A DNA stretch of 64,000 nucleotides from Pseudomonas putida (GTDB lineage: Bacteria > Pseudomonadota > Gammaproteobacteria > Pseudomonadales > Pseudomonadaceae), in assembly GCF_028682395.1 (NCBI RefSeq), contig NZ_JANHLC010000004.1, positions 496,001-560,000 on the forward strand, written 5' to 3'. This document shows positions 36,613 to 45,570 of this stretch, one piece after another. The number at the start of each line of letters is the position of its first letter. Within the stretch, counting starts at the first letter, position 1. The position numbers and the translations under genes are program-made. Under the pieces are notes generated by a model. The model was not told where the DNA came from. It did not search any database and saw nothing but the letters and a program-made list of their open reading frames with translations.

Positions 36613-36770
36613 GTTTCCTTGAGCACTCCACAGACCTGCCGGCAGGTGAAAGATCCTGTCCGGAAAAAGGTAAACCCCTTGTCACATCCGCCCTGCTGCG
36701 TTGCAGCTTCGAAGATCGCGTACCCATTGTTCTGCGGTTGAAACACACCACTGCCTGGCTGGACCGATGA
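36588..36770 (+). CDS. Possible small ORF between flippase and kinase-like gene
   Basis: A 60-codon frame from GTG 36588 (or TTG 36609 after GAGAAAGGA) ends with TGA overlapping the ATG of the next gene. The overlaps would suit translational coupling, but the peptide matches no known family and there is no ATG. It could be an N-terminal fragment of the kinase gene in a shifted frame, or chance. Confidence 0.2.
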   Translation: MEKGIQTLSFLEHSTDLPAGERSCPEKGKPLVTSALLRCSFEDRVPIVLRLKHTTAWLDR

Positions 36771-37708
36771 CCTTTTCCCCCCGTGAAATACCCGCACTGG
36801 CCTTGAGTTTGCTGCAGCGCCTGCTGGACCGCCTGCTCGGTGGCTTGGCCAACAGAAAATGGCTGCTGCGCTGGCCTTGGCTCATTGTTGGCTATCGGTA
36901 TACCCATCGCTATTGCAACCGGATATCGAAACAGCAGCTTGAGATCGTTTCCAGGCTCCACGCCCATCATGACGTGGTGAAAGTGGGCATGACCTCAACA
37001 GGGGTATTGCAGTGCTACACCCCTCAACAATTGTTCGTAGTGCCATGCGGTGATGTTGCCGTTGGTGCGCTGGCTCAGAGCCACAAACACTGGAAACAAT
37101 TGCAGGACAGTCCCTGGTCAGCATTGGCGGCCTATGACTTCACTCACCCAGCGCCCTCGCTATACACCATGGCGTTACTGCGCCCGGTTGATGACACGCG
37201 AGCCATCGCCAATGCTCTGCAGTCGATGCAAGGCCAGCGCTTGGAAGCCATTTCACACTTTGCCTGGCAACCACTCATCCAGCGGTTGAGCCTTTTCGCG
37301 GATACAAGCGCCCTGATGCAACTCTGCGAAAGCTCGACCGAAGTTACTTTCGGCCCCCTCCATGGCGACCTTCATCCAGGCAATGTCATGGCCAATCAAA
37401 AGGGAGAGCCGGTCCTTATCGACCTGGACAGATTTCATGCGTTCGCGCCGCAGTTCATCGATGAAATTCATCTGCTGGTCGGCAACCTTGAACAAGGTGC
37501 ACACCGTTCCTGGCTGCTGATCCTGGCCACGGAGCATGTGCGCCAAGTGCGCTTTTCTACCGAACAGATCCTGGCCTACGTGGCCTTTCGAGCGGCAGCA
37601 GAAACCGCTTGGTGCACACCTGAACCGCGTTACCGCAGGCGCCTGGAAAGCTGCCTGGCATTTTTGGCCGAGCTCGATGAAAAACGCACGACCGATCCAG
37701 TGAACTGA
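36767..37708 (+). CDS. APH-fold phosphotransferase/kinase-like protein
   Basis: The start at MTFSPREIPAL (36767) gives 313 residues. The C-terminal half carries the aminoglycoside-phosphotransferase/choline-kinase catalytic loop GPLHGDLHPGNVM (catalytic Asp in HGD) and the metal-binding DLDRF. An N-lobe lysine is likely in DVVKVGMTSTG. No transmembrane helix. In this setting it may phosphorylate a sugar, a lipid-linked intermediate or the glycan itself, rather than a drug. Middle gene of the cassette. Confidence 0.75.
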   Translation: MTFSPREIPALALSLLQRLLDRLLGGLANRKWLLRWPWLIVGYRYTHRYCNRISKQQLEIVSRLHAHHDVVKVGMTSTGVLQCYTPQQLFVVPCGDVAVGALAQSHKHWKQLQDSPWSALAAYDFTHPAPSLYTMALLRPVDDTRAIANALQSMQGQRLEAISHFAWQPLIQRLSLFADTSALMQLCESSTEVTFGPLHGDLHPGNVMANQKGEPVLIDLDRFHAFAPQFIDEIHLLVGNLEQGAHRSWLLILATEHVRQVRFSTEQILAYVAFRAAAETAWCTPEPRYRRRLESCLAFLAELDEKRTTDPVN

Positions 37709-37758
37709 TTGATTCCACAGTGGAATTGACGCTGTAGTTTAGAGACAGGACGATTTTT

Positions 37759-38904
37759 ATGGAGCAGGATTTCGAGTATTCAGCCAGCGAGTCCATCGAG
37801 GTACTCACTTGCGTACGCGACATCAGCAAGGAAGGCGGAGGTGTTGCCGGAGTCGCCCGCCCCCTGCACTTGGGACTCCAGACCCACCATACAGGCTGCG
37901 AACTGATCTTCAGCTCGACCGACACCGGTCTTGTGTTGGGAGGGGAGCAACTGTTGGAGAAAAAAGCGGCATTGATGCAACGCCTGAGAAAAACGCCAGG
38001 TGCGCTGGTGCATGTCCATGGCTTATGGTCAAAGTTCGAAGTCAATATGTGCCGTGCCGCCCTGGCCTGCCGTACGCCTTTAGTGATCAGCCCCCATGGC
38101 ATGCTCGAGCCCTGGGCGCTTAAACAGAAAAAACTCAAGAAGAAGCTAGCCTGGCACCTTTATCAGAAGCGCTTGATCGCACGGGCCGACCTGCTGATCG
38201 TGAACTCTGAGCGCGAGCGGGCCAATACAAGAAAACTGGGCCTGCGCAACCCGATTGCGGTGATTGCCAACGGCGTGTCGCTCGACGGGTGGTCAAAGTC
38301 CCTGCAACGTCAAGACCCGCGCAAAACGGTACTTTTTCTTTCGCGCATCGTGCCGGGCAAAGGCGTTTTTGAGCTATTGGCCGCCTGGAGCCAATTACCC
38401 GCTTTGCATGGCTATCGATTGAGGATCGTCGGCAACGCCGACCCCGAATACGCCGCCACCATGGAACTCTTGCTCGATCATTGGAACATCCGCGATACGG
38501 TCGATATTGAAGGGGCCCTGTACGATCAGGATAAGTGGCAGGCCTACCTGGATGCGGACCTCTTTGTGCTTCCATCCCACAGCGAAAACTTCGGAATTGT
38601 CGTGGCCGAGGCGCTGTTTGCCGGGCTTCCGGTGATCACCACCGATCAAACGCCCTGGCGCAAGCTGGAGCGCACCGGCACGGGCTGGATCTGCAGCACA
38701 TCATCCGAGGATCTGGCCGCCACACTCGATAAAGCTCTCGGACTGCCCAGGGAAAGCCTCGCCGACATGGGCCGCAAGGCCACGGCACTGGCGAAGGCGA
38801 ACTACCTCTGGGAAGGTATCACGCAGCAGTACATCACGACCTATGAATGGCTCGCCGGCAGGGCACAGCAGCCGGAATGGGTGGAGCTGGCAGCTCCGGC
38901 GTAA
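37759..38904 (+). CDS. Glycosyltransferase family 4 (GT-B)
   Basis: 381 residues. GT4 features: a GGG-containing N-terminal loop (SKEGGGVAGVARP), VHVHGLWSKF, ISPHGMLEPWAL, VIANGVSL, the donor-site FLSRIVPGKG, and the EX7E region SHSENFGIVVAEAL. Acts at the cytoplasmic face, adding a sugar to a lipid-linked acceptor; donor and acceptor are unknown. Last gene of the flippase-kinase-glycosyltransferase cassette. No polymerase or initiating transferase is nearby, so the products must feed into a pathway elsewhere. Confidence 0.9.
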   Translation: MEQDFEYSASESIEVLTCVRDISKEGGGVAGVARPLHLGLQTHHTGCELIFSSTDTGLVLGGEQLLEKKAALMQRLRKTPGALVHVHGLWSKFEVNMCRAALACRTPLVISPHGMLEPWALKQKKLKKKLAWHLYQKRLIARADLLIVNSERERANTRKLGLRNPIAVIANGVSLDGWSKSLQRQDPRKTVLFLSRIVPGKGVFELLAAWSQLPALHGYRLRIVGNADPEYAATMELLLDHWNIRDTVDIEGALYDQDKWQAYLDADLFVLPSHSENFGIVVAEALFAGLPVITTDQTPWRKLERTGTGWICSTSSEDLAATLDKALGLPRESLADMGRKATALAKANYLWEGITQQYITTYEWLAGRAQQPEWVELAAPA

Positions 38905-38978
38905 CCCCTTGCCAGCGCGCACCTGGGTCGCTGCGGATAGGGCGGACACGAGGGCGGTAGGTCTAGTGATTCGGGCGT

Positions 38979-39995
38979 CTAACCCTCAACGCCCTGGCGC
39001 TGGAACTGCCGCGGCGCCATGCCAAAGCGCGCTCGAAACTCCCGGGAGAAGTGCGCGCAATCGGCAAAGCCGCAATCCATGGCGATCTGGGTAATGCTGT
39101 TCTGGCTGTTGAGCAGCAACCAACTGCCATATTCGATCCGTAACGAGCGCTGGAACTCCATCGGCGATTGGCCCAATGCCTGCTGGAAAGCACGGGTCAG
39201 CTGGCGCCGGCCAAGGCCGACGTACCGTGAGATCGCATCCAGGGTCGGCAAGCTATCCATACGCTGTTCGATGTAGTGCGCGGCCTGGCGCACGCGTTCG
39301 TCCTTGATCCCCGCCAGGTCCGCATAAAAGTGCGCCTGCGGCTGCCGGCCCTGGCGGATGCCTTGCAGCATCATATGCCTGACGGCTTGCTGGGCTTTCT
39401 CTCGGCCACAATGCCGGGCTACCAGGTACAAGCCCAGATCGATCGCCGCCGTGGAGCCGGCGCAGGTAATCAAGTCGCCTTCGTCGATAAACAGATGGTC
39501 CACTGCCGCCCGGGTCCTGGGAAAGCGCGCGCGAAACGCATCCAGCACATTCCAATGCACACAGACCGTACGGCTGCCAATCACATCGGCCTGGGCCAGG
39601 GCGAAGGTGCCCGTGCAAATCCCCAGCAACCGCGCACGGCTGTCGGCCGCACGGCGCAACCAATCACGCAGCGCCTTGGACTGGTGGGGGTTGGGAAAAT
39701 CATTGCCACCGCAAATGGCCACATAATCGAACGCCCCCGGATCCTCCGCCAAAGCGCCCTCGACTTCCAGCACCAGCCCGGCACTGGACGTGCGCGGCAA
39801 GCCATCGACACTCATCACACGCCAGGCCGTATCAACCTGCCGGCTACCACCACCCGGGTTGGATGACAGACGCAGGACATCGACGAAACCGGCAAACGCC
39901 GCCAAGGTGAACTGGTCGAGCAGCACCAGCGCGACCGACAACGAGGGGCGCGCCATCGGCTGGGAAGGATCACTAGTAGAAGGGAGGTTTTTCAT
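38979..39995 (-). CDS. GlxA-family (DJ-1/PfpI + AraC) transcriptional regulator
   Basis: The start at MKNLPSTSDPSQ (39995) gives 338 residues; the frame runs far upstream through the divergent gene and is not used. Residues 18-190: DJ-1/PfpI-like domain (VALVLLDQFTLAAFAGFVDVL, YVAICGGND, LLGICTGTFALAQADVI). Residues 225-338: AraC double HTH (ISRYVGLGRRQLTRAFQQALG; AMDCGFADCAHFSREFRARFG). Relatives in Pseudomonas (GbdR, CdhR, ArgR) activate catabolism of betaines and amino acids. Divergent from the pot-type ABC operon and epimerase-like gene at 40101-44930, its probable target. Confidence 0.92.
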   Translation of the reverse strand: MKNLPSTSDPSQPMARPSLSVALVLLDQFTLAAFAGFVDVLRLSSNPGGGSRQVDTAWRVMSVDGLPRTSSAGLVLEVEGALAEDPGAFDYVAICGGNDFPNPHQSKALRDWLRRAADSRARLLGICTGTFALAQADVIGSRTVCVHWNVLDAFRARFPRTRAAVDHLFIDEGDLITCAGSTAAIDLGLYLVARHCGREKAQQAVRHMMLQGIRQGRQPQAHFYADLAGIKDERVRQAAHYIEQRMDSLPTLDAISRYVGLGRRQLTRAFQQALGQSPMEFQRSLRIEYGSWLLLNSQNSITQIAMDCGFADCAHFSREFRARFGMAPRQFQRQGVEG

Positions 39996-40100
39996 GACCC
40001 AACTATTCAACTTTATGACCACACAGTGCAAGCCCTCGCCAACCCACGACGAGCAAGATGCAGGCAAGGGGAAAACACCTTTTGCGACCCAGGAGATGAT

Positions 40101-41156
40101 ATGAAACCCAAGATTACGAACCCGATCACCGGCGCACTCTTGCTGGCAGGATGCATCTCCACGCAGCCCGCTTGGGCGGCCCCGCAGGAAAAATTGACCG
40201 TTGCCCTTTACGGCGGCAACTGGGGCGAAGCATTCCTGGGTTGCGTCGCCGAACCGTTCACCAAGGCCACCGGCATTGCCGTCGCCGCCGAAGTCGGCAC
40301 CTCGACGACCACCCTGGCCAAGCTGCAACAGCAAAAAGCCAAGCCGACCATCGATGTCGCCTGGATGGATGGCGGTATCAGCGAGCTGGCCTACGCCGCC
40401 GGCGTGCTAGACGACCTTGATCCGGCCAGCATCCCAAACCTGGCCAACGTGCAGGACAAGGCCCTGTACCGCGACGCCGATCATCTGTTCGCTGTCGGCT
40501 CGGGTTACTACTCCCTGGGCCTGACCTACAACACCCAGGAGATCAAACAGGCGCCGACCAGTTGGAAAGACCTGTGGCGTCCCGAATATGCCGGCGCCAT
40601 TACCATTCCCTCGCCGGCCAACTCCGCAGGCGTGCCTTTCGTGTTCTTCCTGGCCGATGTCTGGGGTGTCGACCCGGCCAACCTGGCGCCGCTCTACAGC
40701 AAGCTCGCCGCACTCGATACCGCGCTGTACTTCGACAGCTCGGGCGCGGCCTCCAATGCCTTCCAGAGTGGCGAAGCCATTATCGGCGCGCATTTCAGCG
40801 TCGGCGCCTGGGACCTGATCGACAAGGGCGCGCCCATTGCCTTCACCCTGCCCAGCGAAGGCGCCTGGGCCACCGATACGCGTCTGCACCTGATCAAAAA
40901 TGGCCCCAACAACGCCGCCGCCCGTCGTTTTATCGACACCGCGTTGACCAAGGAGGCTTCGGCCTGCCTGGCCAGCAAGCTCTACCTGGGCCCGGCGGTG
41001 AAGGATGTGACAGTGGCCGACGACGTGGCTCGCAAACTGCCCTGGGGCGTCGGCGGGTCCATCGACAGCCTCAAGCTGTTCGACTGGAGCCGCATCAATG
41101 CCCGCCGGGCGGACGTCACCAACGACTGGAACCGCCAGGTCACCGGCAAGCAATAA
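40101..41156 (+). CDS. ABC transporter substrate-binding protein, polyamine/iron type (PotD-like)
   Basis: ATG 40101 follows AGGAG; 351 residues. An N-terminal export signal (ITGALLLAGCISTQPAWA); the GC pair gives a possible lipobox (LLAGC), so lipoprotein anchoring is possible. The mature part, LTVALYGGNWGEAFLGCVAEPF and later SWKDLWRPEYAGAITIPSP, matches the family-6/8 binding proteins of spermidine/putrescine and related importers. First gene of the four-gene importer. The ligand is probably a small amine or amino-acid derivative given the downstream enzyme. Confidence 0.88.
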   Translation: MKPKITNPITGALLLAGCISTQPAWAAPQEKLTVALYGGNWGEAFLGCVAEPFTKATGIAVAAEVGTSTTTLAKLQQQKAKPTIDVAWMDGGISELAYAAGVLDDLDPASIPNLANVQDKALYRDADHLFAVGSGYYSLGLTYNTQEIKQAPTSWKDLWRPEYAGAITIPSPANSAGVPFVFFLADVWGVDPANLAPLYSKLAALDTALYFDSSGAASNAFQSGEAIIGAHFSVGAWDLIDKGAPIAFTLPSEGAWATDTRLHLIKNGPNNAAARRFIDTALTKEASACLASKLYLGPAVKDVTVADDVARKLPWGVGGSIDSLKLFDWSRINARRADVTNDWNRQVTGKQ

Positions 41157-41171
41157 GCCTAGAGGTGTGCG

Positions 41172-42245
41172 ATGTCCGTTCTACTCAGTATAAAAAACGT
41201 CAATAAACGCTTTGCCGCGTTTCAGGCGCTCAACGATGTCAGCCTGGATATCCAGCAAGGTGAGTTCATTGCCCTGCTGGGCCCCAGTGGCTGCGGCAAG
41301 ACCACACTCCTGCGCTCGATCGCCGGCTTCCTGCAACCCGAATCCGGCGCCATCCTGATCGACGGTGTCGATGTCAGCGGCCAGCCCCCCTATCGTCGAC
41401 CGTTGAATACGGTGTTCCAGAACTACGCCCTATTCCCGCACATGAGCGTGCTCGACAACGTCGCCTACGGCCCCCGCCGCCAGGGCATTGCCCGGGGCGA
41501 AGCTCGCGAGCGCTCGTTGCAAGCATTGGAGATGGTCGGGCTGGTGGATCTGGCCGAGCGCTTCCCCCGCGGGATGTCCGGCGGCCAGCAACAGCGGGTG
41601 GCGCTGGCCCGGGCCATCGTCAACCGGCCCAAGCTGCTGCTACTCGACGAACCGCTCTCGGCACTGGACATGAAGCTGCGCAAACGCATGCAGCTCGAAC
41701 TCAAGCACCTGCAGGCCAAGCTGGGCATCGCCTTTATCTTTGTCACCCACGACCAGGAAGAGGCGATGACCATTGCCGACCGCATCGTAGTGATGAACGC
41801 CGGGCGCATCGAGCAGGTCGGTTCGGGCAGCGAGATCTACGCCCGGCCGGTGTCGCGTTTTGTCGCAGACTTTATCGGCGAAGCCAACCTGATCAGCTAC
41901 CAGACCGGCGGCCTGAATCAGGACGAAATCCGCCTGGCGCTGCGCGAGGCTCCCCTCGCCATCGGCCAACGGCCGCGACCCGCGCAGGGCATTGCCCTGT
42001 TGCGCCCCGAGCACCTGCAAGTGCTCGACGCCAGCCAGCCAGCGGCCGCGAGCTGCCAGCAGTTGACCGGCACGGTCAGCGAAGTGGTGACCGTGGGTAG
42101 CCATACGCTGATCCACACCCTGGTCGACGGCCAGTTGCTTGTGGCCCGGACCATGGGCTTTCCCGGCGCCGACCTGATCGCCGGCAGCGCCGTGCGCCTG
42201 GGCTTCGACCCGGCGCACCTGCACCTGATTGGAGAGTCGGCATGA
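41172..42245 (+). CDS. ABC transporter ATP-binding protein (PotA-like)
   Basis: 357 residues: Walker [11 protein letters not shown]-loop FQNYALFPHM, signature MSGGQQQRVALARA, Walker B LLLDEPLSALD, H-loop [10 protein letters not shown], and a C-terminal TOBE domain (IALLRPEHLQVL). It lies 15 bp after the binding-protein gene and overlaps the next permease by 4 bp. Confidence 0.93.
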   Translation: MSVLLSIKNVNKRFAAFQALNDVSLDIQQGEFIALLGPSGCGKTTLLRSIAGFLQPESGAILIDGVDVSGQPPYRRPLNTVFQNYALFPHMSVLDNVAYGPRRQGIARGEARERSLQALEMVGLVDLAERFPRGMSGGQQQRVALARAIVNRPKLLLLDEPLSALDMKLRKRMQLELKHLQAKLGIAFIFVTHDQEEAMTIADRIVVMNAGRIEQVGSGSEIYARPVSRFVADFIGEANLISYQTGGLNQDEIRLALREAPLAIGQRPRPAQGIALLRPEHLQVLDASQPAAASCQQLTGTVSEVVTVGSHTLIHTLVDGQLLVARTMGFPGADLIAGSAVRLGFDPAHLHLIGESA

Positions 42246-43084
42246 AACGCGCGACAGCGGCTCCGCTGCTGATGCTGGGCGCAGCGCTGGCGTTCTTCGC
42301 GGCGTTCTTTCTCGCCCCCTTCGCCGTGGTGATCTTCGCCAGCCTGACCAACAGTGCCGACCAGAGCTTTACCCTCGACCACTACATCAAGGTCCTTGCC
42401 GACCAGTACCACTGGGACGTGATCCTGGTGACGTTTCGCATCGCCGCACTGACCACCCTGGTCTCCCTGCTGCTGGGCTATCCACTGGCCTGGTACCTGG
42501 TGCGCGTGGTCAAGTGGCGGGCTTGGCGCCGCGCCTGCGTGATCCTGCTGGTAGTGCCGATGTTCACCAGCAATATCGTCCGCTCGTTTGGCTGGATGGT
42601 ACTGCTGGGGCGCAACGGCCTGGTCAACCAGAGCCTGGTCGGCAGCGGCCTGGTGGACAGTCCGGTGCGCTTTCTGGGCACCGAGCTGGGCATCCTGATC
42701 GGCATGGTCTACATCCTGCTGCCGTTTATCGTGCTGGCCGCCGGCAACGCCCTGGCGCAGGTCGATCCAGCCTATGAGCAGGCCTCCAGCGACCTCGGGG
42801 CAAGCCCACGGGCGACGTTCTTCCATGTGCTGCTGCCCCTGACCCTGCCAGGCATCATTTCCGGCTCGATCATGGTCTTCACCCTCGCGGCCAGCGCCTA
42901 TGTCACCCCGGCACTGCTATCGGGCGGACGGATCTCGGTGCTGTCGATGCTGATCTTCCAGCAGTACAGCTCGGTCTTCGACTTCAACTATGGCGGCGCA
43001 CTGAGCGTGGTGCTGCTGATCTTCACGCTGATCATGGTCGGCCTGGCCGGACGTGTCGGCAACATTCGGGGAGACCGGCCATGA
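42242..43084 (+). CDS. ABC transporter permease (PotB-like)
   Basis: 280 residues, about six transmembrane helices; EAA loop YEQASSDLGASPRATFFHVLLPLTLP. The NIVRSFGWMVLLGRNGLVNQ stretch is typical of PotB-type permeases. Translationally coupled by ATGA overlaps on both sides. Confidence 0.92.
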   Translation: MKRATAAPLLMLGAALAFFAAFFLAPFAVVIFASLTNSADQSFTLDHYIKVLADQYHWDVILVTFRIAALTTLVSLLLGYPLAWYLVRVVKWRAWRRACVILLVVPMFTSNIVRSFGWMVLLGRNGLVNQSLVGSGLVDSPVRFLGTELGILIGMVYILLPFIVLAAGNALAQVDPAYEQASSDLGASPRATFFHVLLPLTLPGIISGSIMVFTLAASAYVTPALLSGGRISVLSMLIFQQYSSVFDFNYGGALSVVLLIFTLIMVGLAGRVGNIRGDRP

Positions 43085-43869
43085 TCGCTCGTCTGTTGTT
43101 GCGCCTGGTGTCCTGGGCCGTGCTGGGCTACATGCTGCTGCCACTGGTGGTCATCCTCGGCGCCTCCCTGACCGCGTCCTCGTTCCTCGCCTTTCCACCC
43201 AAGGGCTGGACCCTGGGCTGGTACACCCAGATGCTGAGCGACCCCAGCTATGTCGCGTCCTTCGCCACCAGCACCGTGCTGGCGCTGGCCGCGACCCTGG
43301 TCGCCGTGCTGCTCAGCGTACCGGCGGCACTGGCCATGGCCCGCTACGACTTCGCCGGCAAAGGCGCGATCCTGGCGGCACTGACTTCGCCCCTGGTGTT
43401 TCCCCATATCGTCCTGGGGGCGGCACTCCTGCAGTTTGGCGGCTACTTCGGCCTGACCCGCAGCTTTCTCGCCCTGCTGATCGGCCACACCATCATCGTC
43501 TCGCCGTTCGTCCTGCGCTCGGTGCTGTCGATGCTGACCCCCGAGCAACGGGCCCTGGAAGAGGCCTCCAGCGACCTGGGGGCCAACCCCTGGTCAACCT
43601 TCTGGTTCGTGGTCCTGCCGCTGATCCGGCCGGGCATCGTCACCGGATCGATCTTTGCCTTCATCTCGTCGTGGATCAACGTCGAGCTGTCGATCTTCAA
43701 CACCACGCCGGCGCTCAACACCATCCCGGTCAAGTTGTTCAACTACGTGCAATACACCGTCGACCCGACGATTGCCGCCGCCTCCGGCGCCACCATTCTG
43801 GTCGTCGTGGTCGCCGTGATCGTGCTCGATCTGTGTATCGGTCTCGACCTGCTGTCCGAACGCAAATAA
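43081..43869 (+). CDS. ABC transporter permease (PotC-like)
   Basis: 262 residues, six transmembrane helices; EAA loop LEEASSDLGANPWSTFWFVVLPLIRP. It begins inside the PotB-like stop (ATGA). With PotB it forms the inner-membrane channel. A 47-bp gap leads to the epimerase-like gene. Confidence 0.92.
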   Translation: MIARLLLRLVSWAVLGYMLLPLVVILGASLTASSFLAFPPKGWTLGWYTQMLSDPSYVASFATSTVLALAATLVAVLLSVPAALAMARYDFAGKGAILAALTSPLVFPHIVLGAALLQFGGYFGLTRSFLALLIGHTIIVSPFVLRSVLSMLTPEQRALEEASSDLGANPWSTFWFVVLPLIRPGIVTGSIFAFISSWINVELSIFNTTPALNTIPVKLFNYVQYTVDPTIAAASGATILVVVVAVIVLDLCIGLDLLSERK

Positions 43870-43916
43870 CCCCCTACTCGTCACCCCAACTGCCCTTGTA
43901 AGTCAGGAGTATCGCC

Positions 43917-44930
43917 ATGCGCATTCAAGACACATTCGACGTTATCTACACCCACACCGAAGGCGAGCCATTGTGCATCGTACACAGCGGTATCCCGTAC
44001 CCGGCCGGTTCCACCATCCTGGAAAAACGGGCCTTCCTGGAAACCCACTACGACTGGCTGCGCACCGCGCTGATGCAGGAACCACGCGGCCACAAGGATA
44101 TGTTCGGGGTGTTCCTGACGCCGCCTTCGAGCAGCGAATACGATGCTGGCCTGATCTACATGGACGGCAGCGTGTACTCCCATATGTGCGGTCACGGCAC
44201 CATCGCGGTCAGCATGGCCATGGTCGCCCTGGGCCTGGTTCCACGCGGCGCCGACGGCATCACCAAGATCCGCTTTGAAACCACCGCCGGCCTGGTGGTT
44301 TCCGAAGTCGCCTCCGAAGGCGATACCGTGCTCTGGACCCGCTTCGAAAACGTCCCAGCCTATGTAGCGGCGCAGGATATCCCGATCAACCTGCCTGGCT
44401 ACGGCGACCTCAAGGCCGACCTGGTCTGGGGTGGCAACTACTTCGGCATCGTCGACCTGACTGACTGCGCCCTGCGCATCAGCCCGGAAAACGGCAGCGA
44501 ACTGTCACGCCTGGGCCTGCTGGCTCGCGAACAGATCCAGAAGCAACTGAAAATCCAGCACCCGACCGAGGCCCATATCAACGACCTCAACTTCATCACC
44601 TTCTGGCACCCGGCGACCATCGACGGCGCGTTCTACAAGAACGTCCACGTGTTCAGCGCCGGCCAACTCGACCGCTCCCCGGGCGGCACCGGCACCAGCG
44701 CGATGATGGCGATGTTCGAGGCCCGTGGAAAACTCGATATCAACCAACCGATCCGCTCCGAAGGGTTGCTCGGCAGTGGCACGTTCGAAGGCTGCCTGCT
44801 GGGCGAAGTCGACCTCAACGGCACTCGCGCCGTGCGCCCGACGGTCAAGGGCACCGCCGCCATCCTCGGCACCGCGCGCTGGGTGATCGATCGCAATGAT
44901 CCAGTGGGGGCGGGGTTTGTTGTTAACTGA
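43917..44930 (+). CDS. Proline racemase/4-hydroxyproline epimerase superfamily protein with Cys-to-Gly change
   Basis: 337 residues. The family core is clear: THTEGEP at 12-18, the first catalytic site MCGHGTI with C91, and the second site DRSPGGTGTSA at 252-262. In racemases and 4-hydroxyproline epimerases the residue after DRSP is cysteine; in trans-3-hydroxyproline dehydratases it is threonine. Here it is Gly256 (codon GGC, 44682-44684). A two-base epimerisation is therefore unlikely, and a one-base elimination or another reaction is possible. It is co-directional with a PotABCD-type importer and a divergent GlxA regulator, suggesting catabolism of an imported proline- or hydroxyproline-like compound. 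Annotation as epimerase would be risky. Confidence 0.85.
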   Translation: MRIQDTFDVIYTHTEGEPLCIVHSGIPYPAGSTILEKRAFLETHYDWLRTALMQEPRGHKDMFGVFLTPPSSSEYDAGLIYMDGSVYSHMCGHGTIAVSMAMVALGLVPRGADGITKIRFETTAGLVVSEVASEGDTVLWTRFENVPAYVAAQDIPINLPGYGDLKADLVWGGNYFGIVDLTDCALRISPENGSELSRLGLLAREQIQKQLKIQHPTEAHINDLNFITFWHPATIDGAFYKNVHVFSAGQLDRSPGGTGTSAMMAMFEARGKLDINQPIRSEGLLGSGTFEGCLLGEVDLNGTRAVRPTVKGTAAILGTARWVIDRNDPVGAGFVVN

Positions 44931-44989
44931 GTCATCCCGCAAAGTCCGGTAGCCGGATCCAACGGATCAGCACCGATTCCACTGGGGGG

Positions 44990-45030
44990 AAAGGGGGGGA
45001 GTGGGCTTGAAACCACGCCCCTTTTTCTCT
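44990..45030 (+). terminator. Probable intrinsic terminator after the epimerase-like gene
   Basis: A purine-rich left arm (AAAGGGG...GTGG, 44990-45004) faces CCACGCCCCTTTTT (45013-45026) across GCTTGAAA, followed by TCTCTTT. The stem has some mismatches, but the T-run is good. It separates this operon from the converging pga operon. Confidence 0.6.
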
Positions 45031-45045
45031 TTAGAGGCGGATGCT

Positions 45046-45570
45046 CTATGGCTCTTTGGACGAGGGAGGGTGCTCACCCAGCAAGGTCGCCTTCTGCTCT
45101 TCCAACGACGCCAACGCAATCACCTCACTCTGCTTGCTCGGATCGATACGAAAGAACCGGGTATCGACATCACTCACATCTCCCGCCTCGTCGTTATGAA
45201 TCACCATGGTGCCCAGCTGGCGCATACGCTCCAGCCGATCACCGGTGAGCTTGAAACTCTTGCTCAACTCCTCATCCCCCGCCACCGGCACCGAAGCGCG
45301 GCGCTGGGCGAAGCTTTTGCTCTTGCGCTTTTGCGCGCGCGCCCAGGAAATCAGCAATGCAGCGTTGAACAAGGCCACCCACAGGTAGATCTGCAAGGTG
45401 CCCAGCGCGTCCAGAAACGATGAGTCAACCAGTCGCGGCCCACCGTGGGTCATGACCAACGGCCAGAGGCCGCGAATCAACAGGTACAACAAGCCGATCC
45501 AGGCCAGCACGGTAAAGAAAATATCGACGATCACCAGGAATGGACGCTGGCGGGTACGGATAATTTTCAT
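45046..45570 (-). CDS. pgaD: Poly-beta-1,6-N-acetylglucosamine biosynthesis protein PgaD
   Basis: 174 residues with two transmembrane helices (about 12-35 and 55-80), the small PgaD architecture. The start overlaps the pgaC stop by 4 bp. In E. coli PgaD binds PgaC and together they are allosterically activated by c-di-GMP. The C-terminal half is charged and longer than in E. coli (about 137 residues). Last gene of the operon. Confidence 0.88.
   Translation of the reverse strand: MKIIRTRQRPFLVIVDIFFTVLAWIGLLYLLIRGLWPLVMTHGGPRLVDSSFLDALGTLQIYLWVALFNAALLISWARAQKRKSKSFAQRRASVPVAGDEELSKSFKLTGDRLERMRQLGTMVIHNDEAGDVSDVDTRFFRIDPSKQSEVIALASLEEQKATLLGEHPPSSKEP

Noticed and set aside
36701..36766. Upstream extension of the kinase-like gene by 22 codons
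   Set aside because: No RBS and no family-like sequence; ATG 36767 fits better. A frameshift joining the frame at 36588 could not be shown, because the N-lobe lysine region is already in the main frame.
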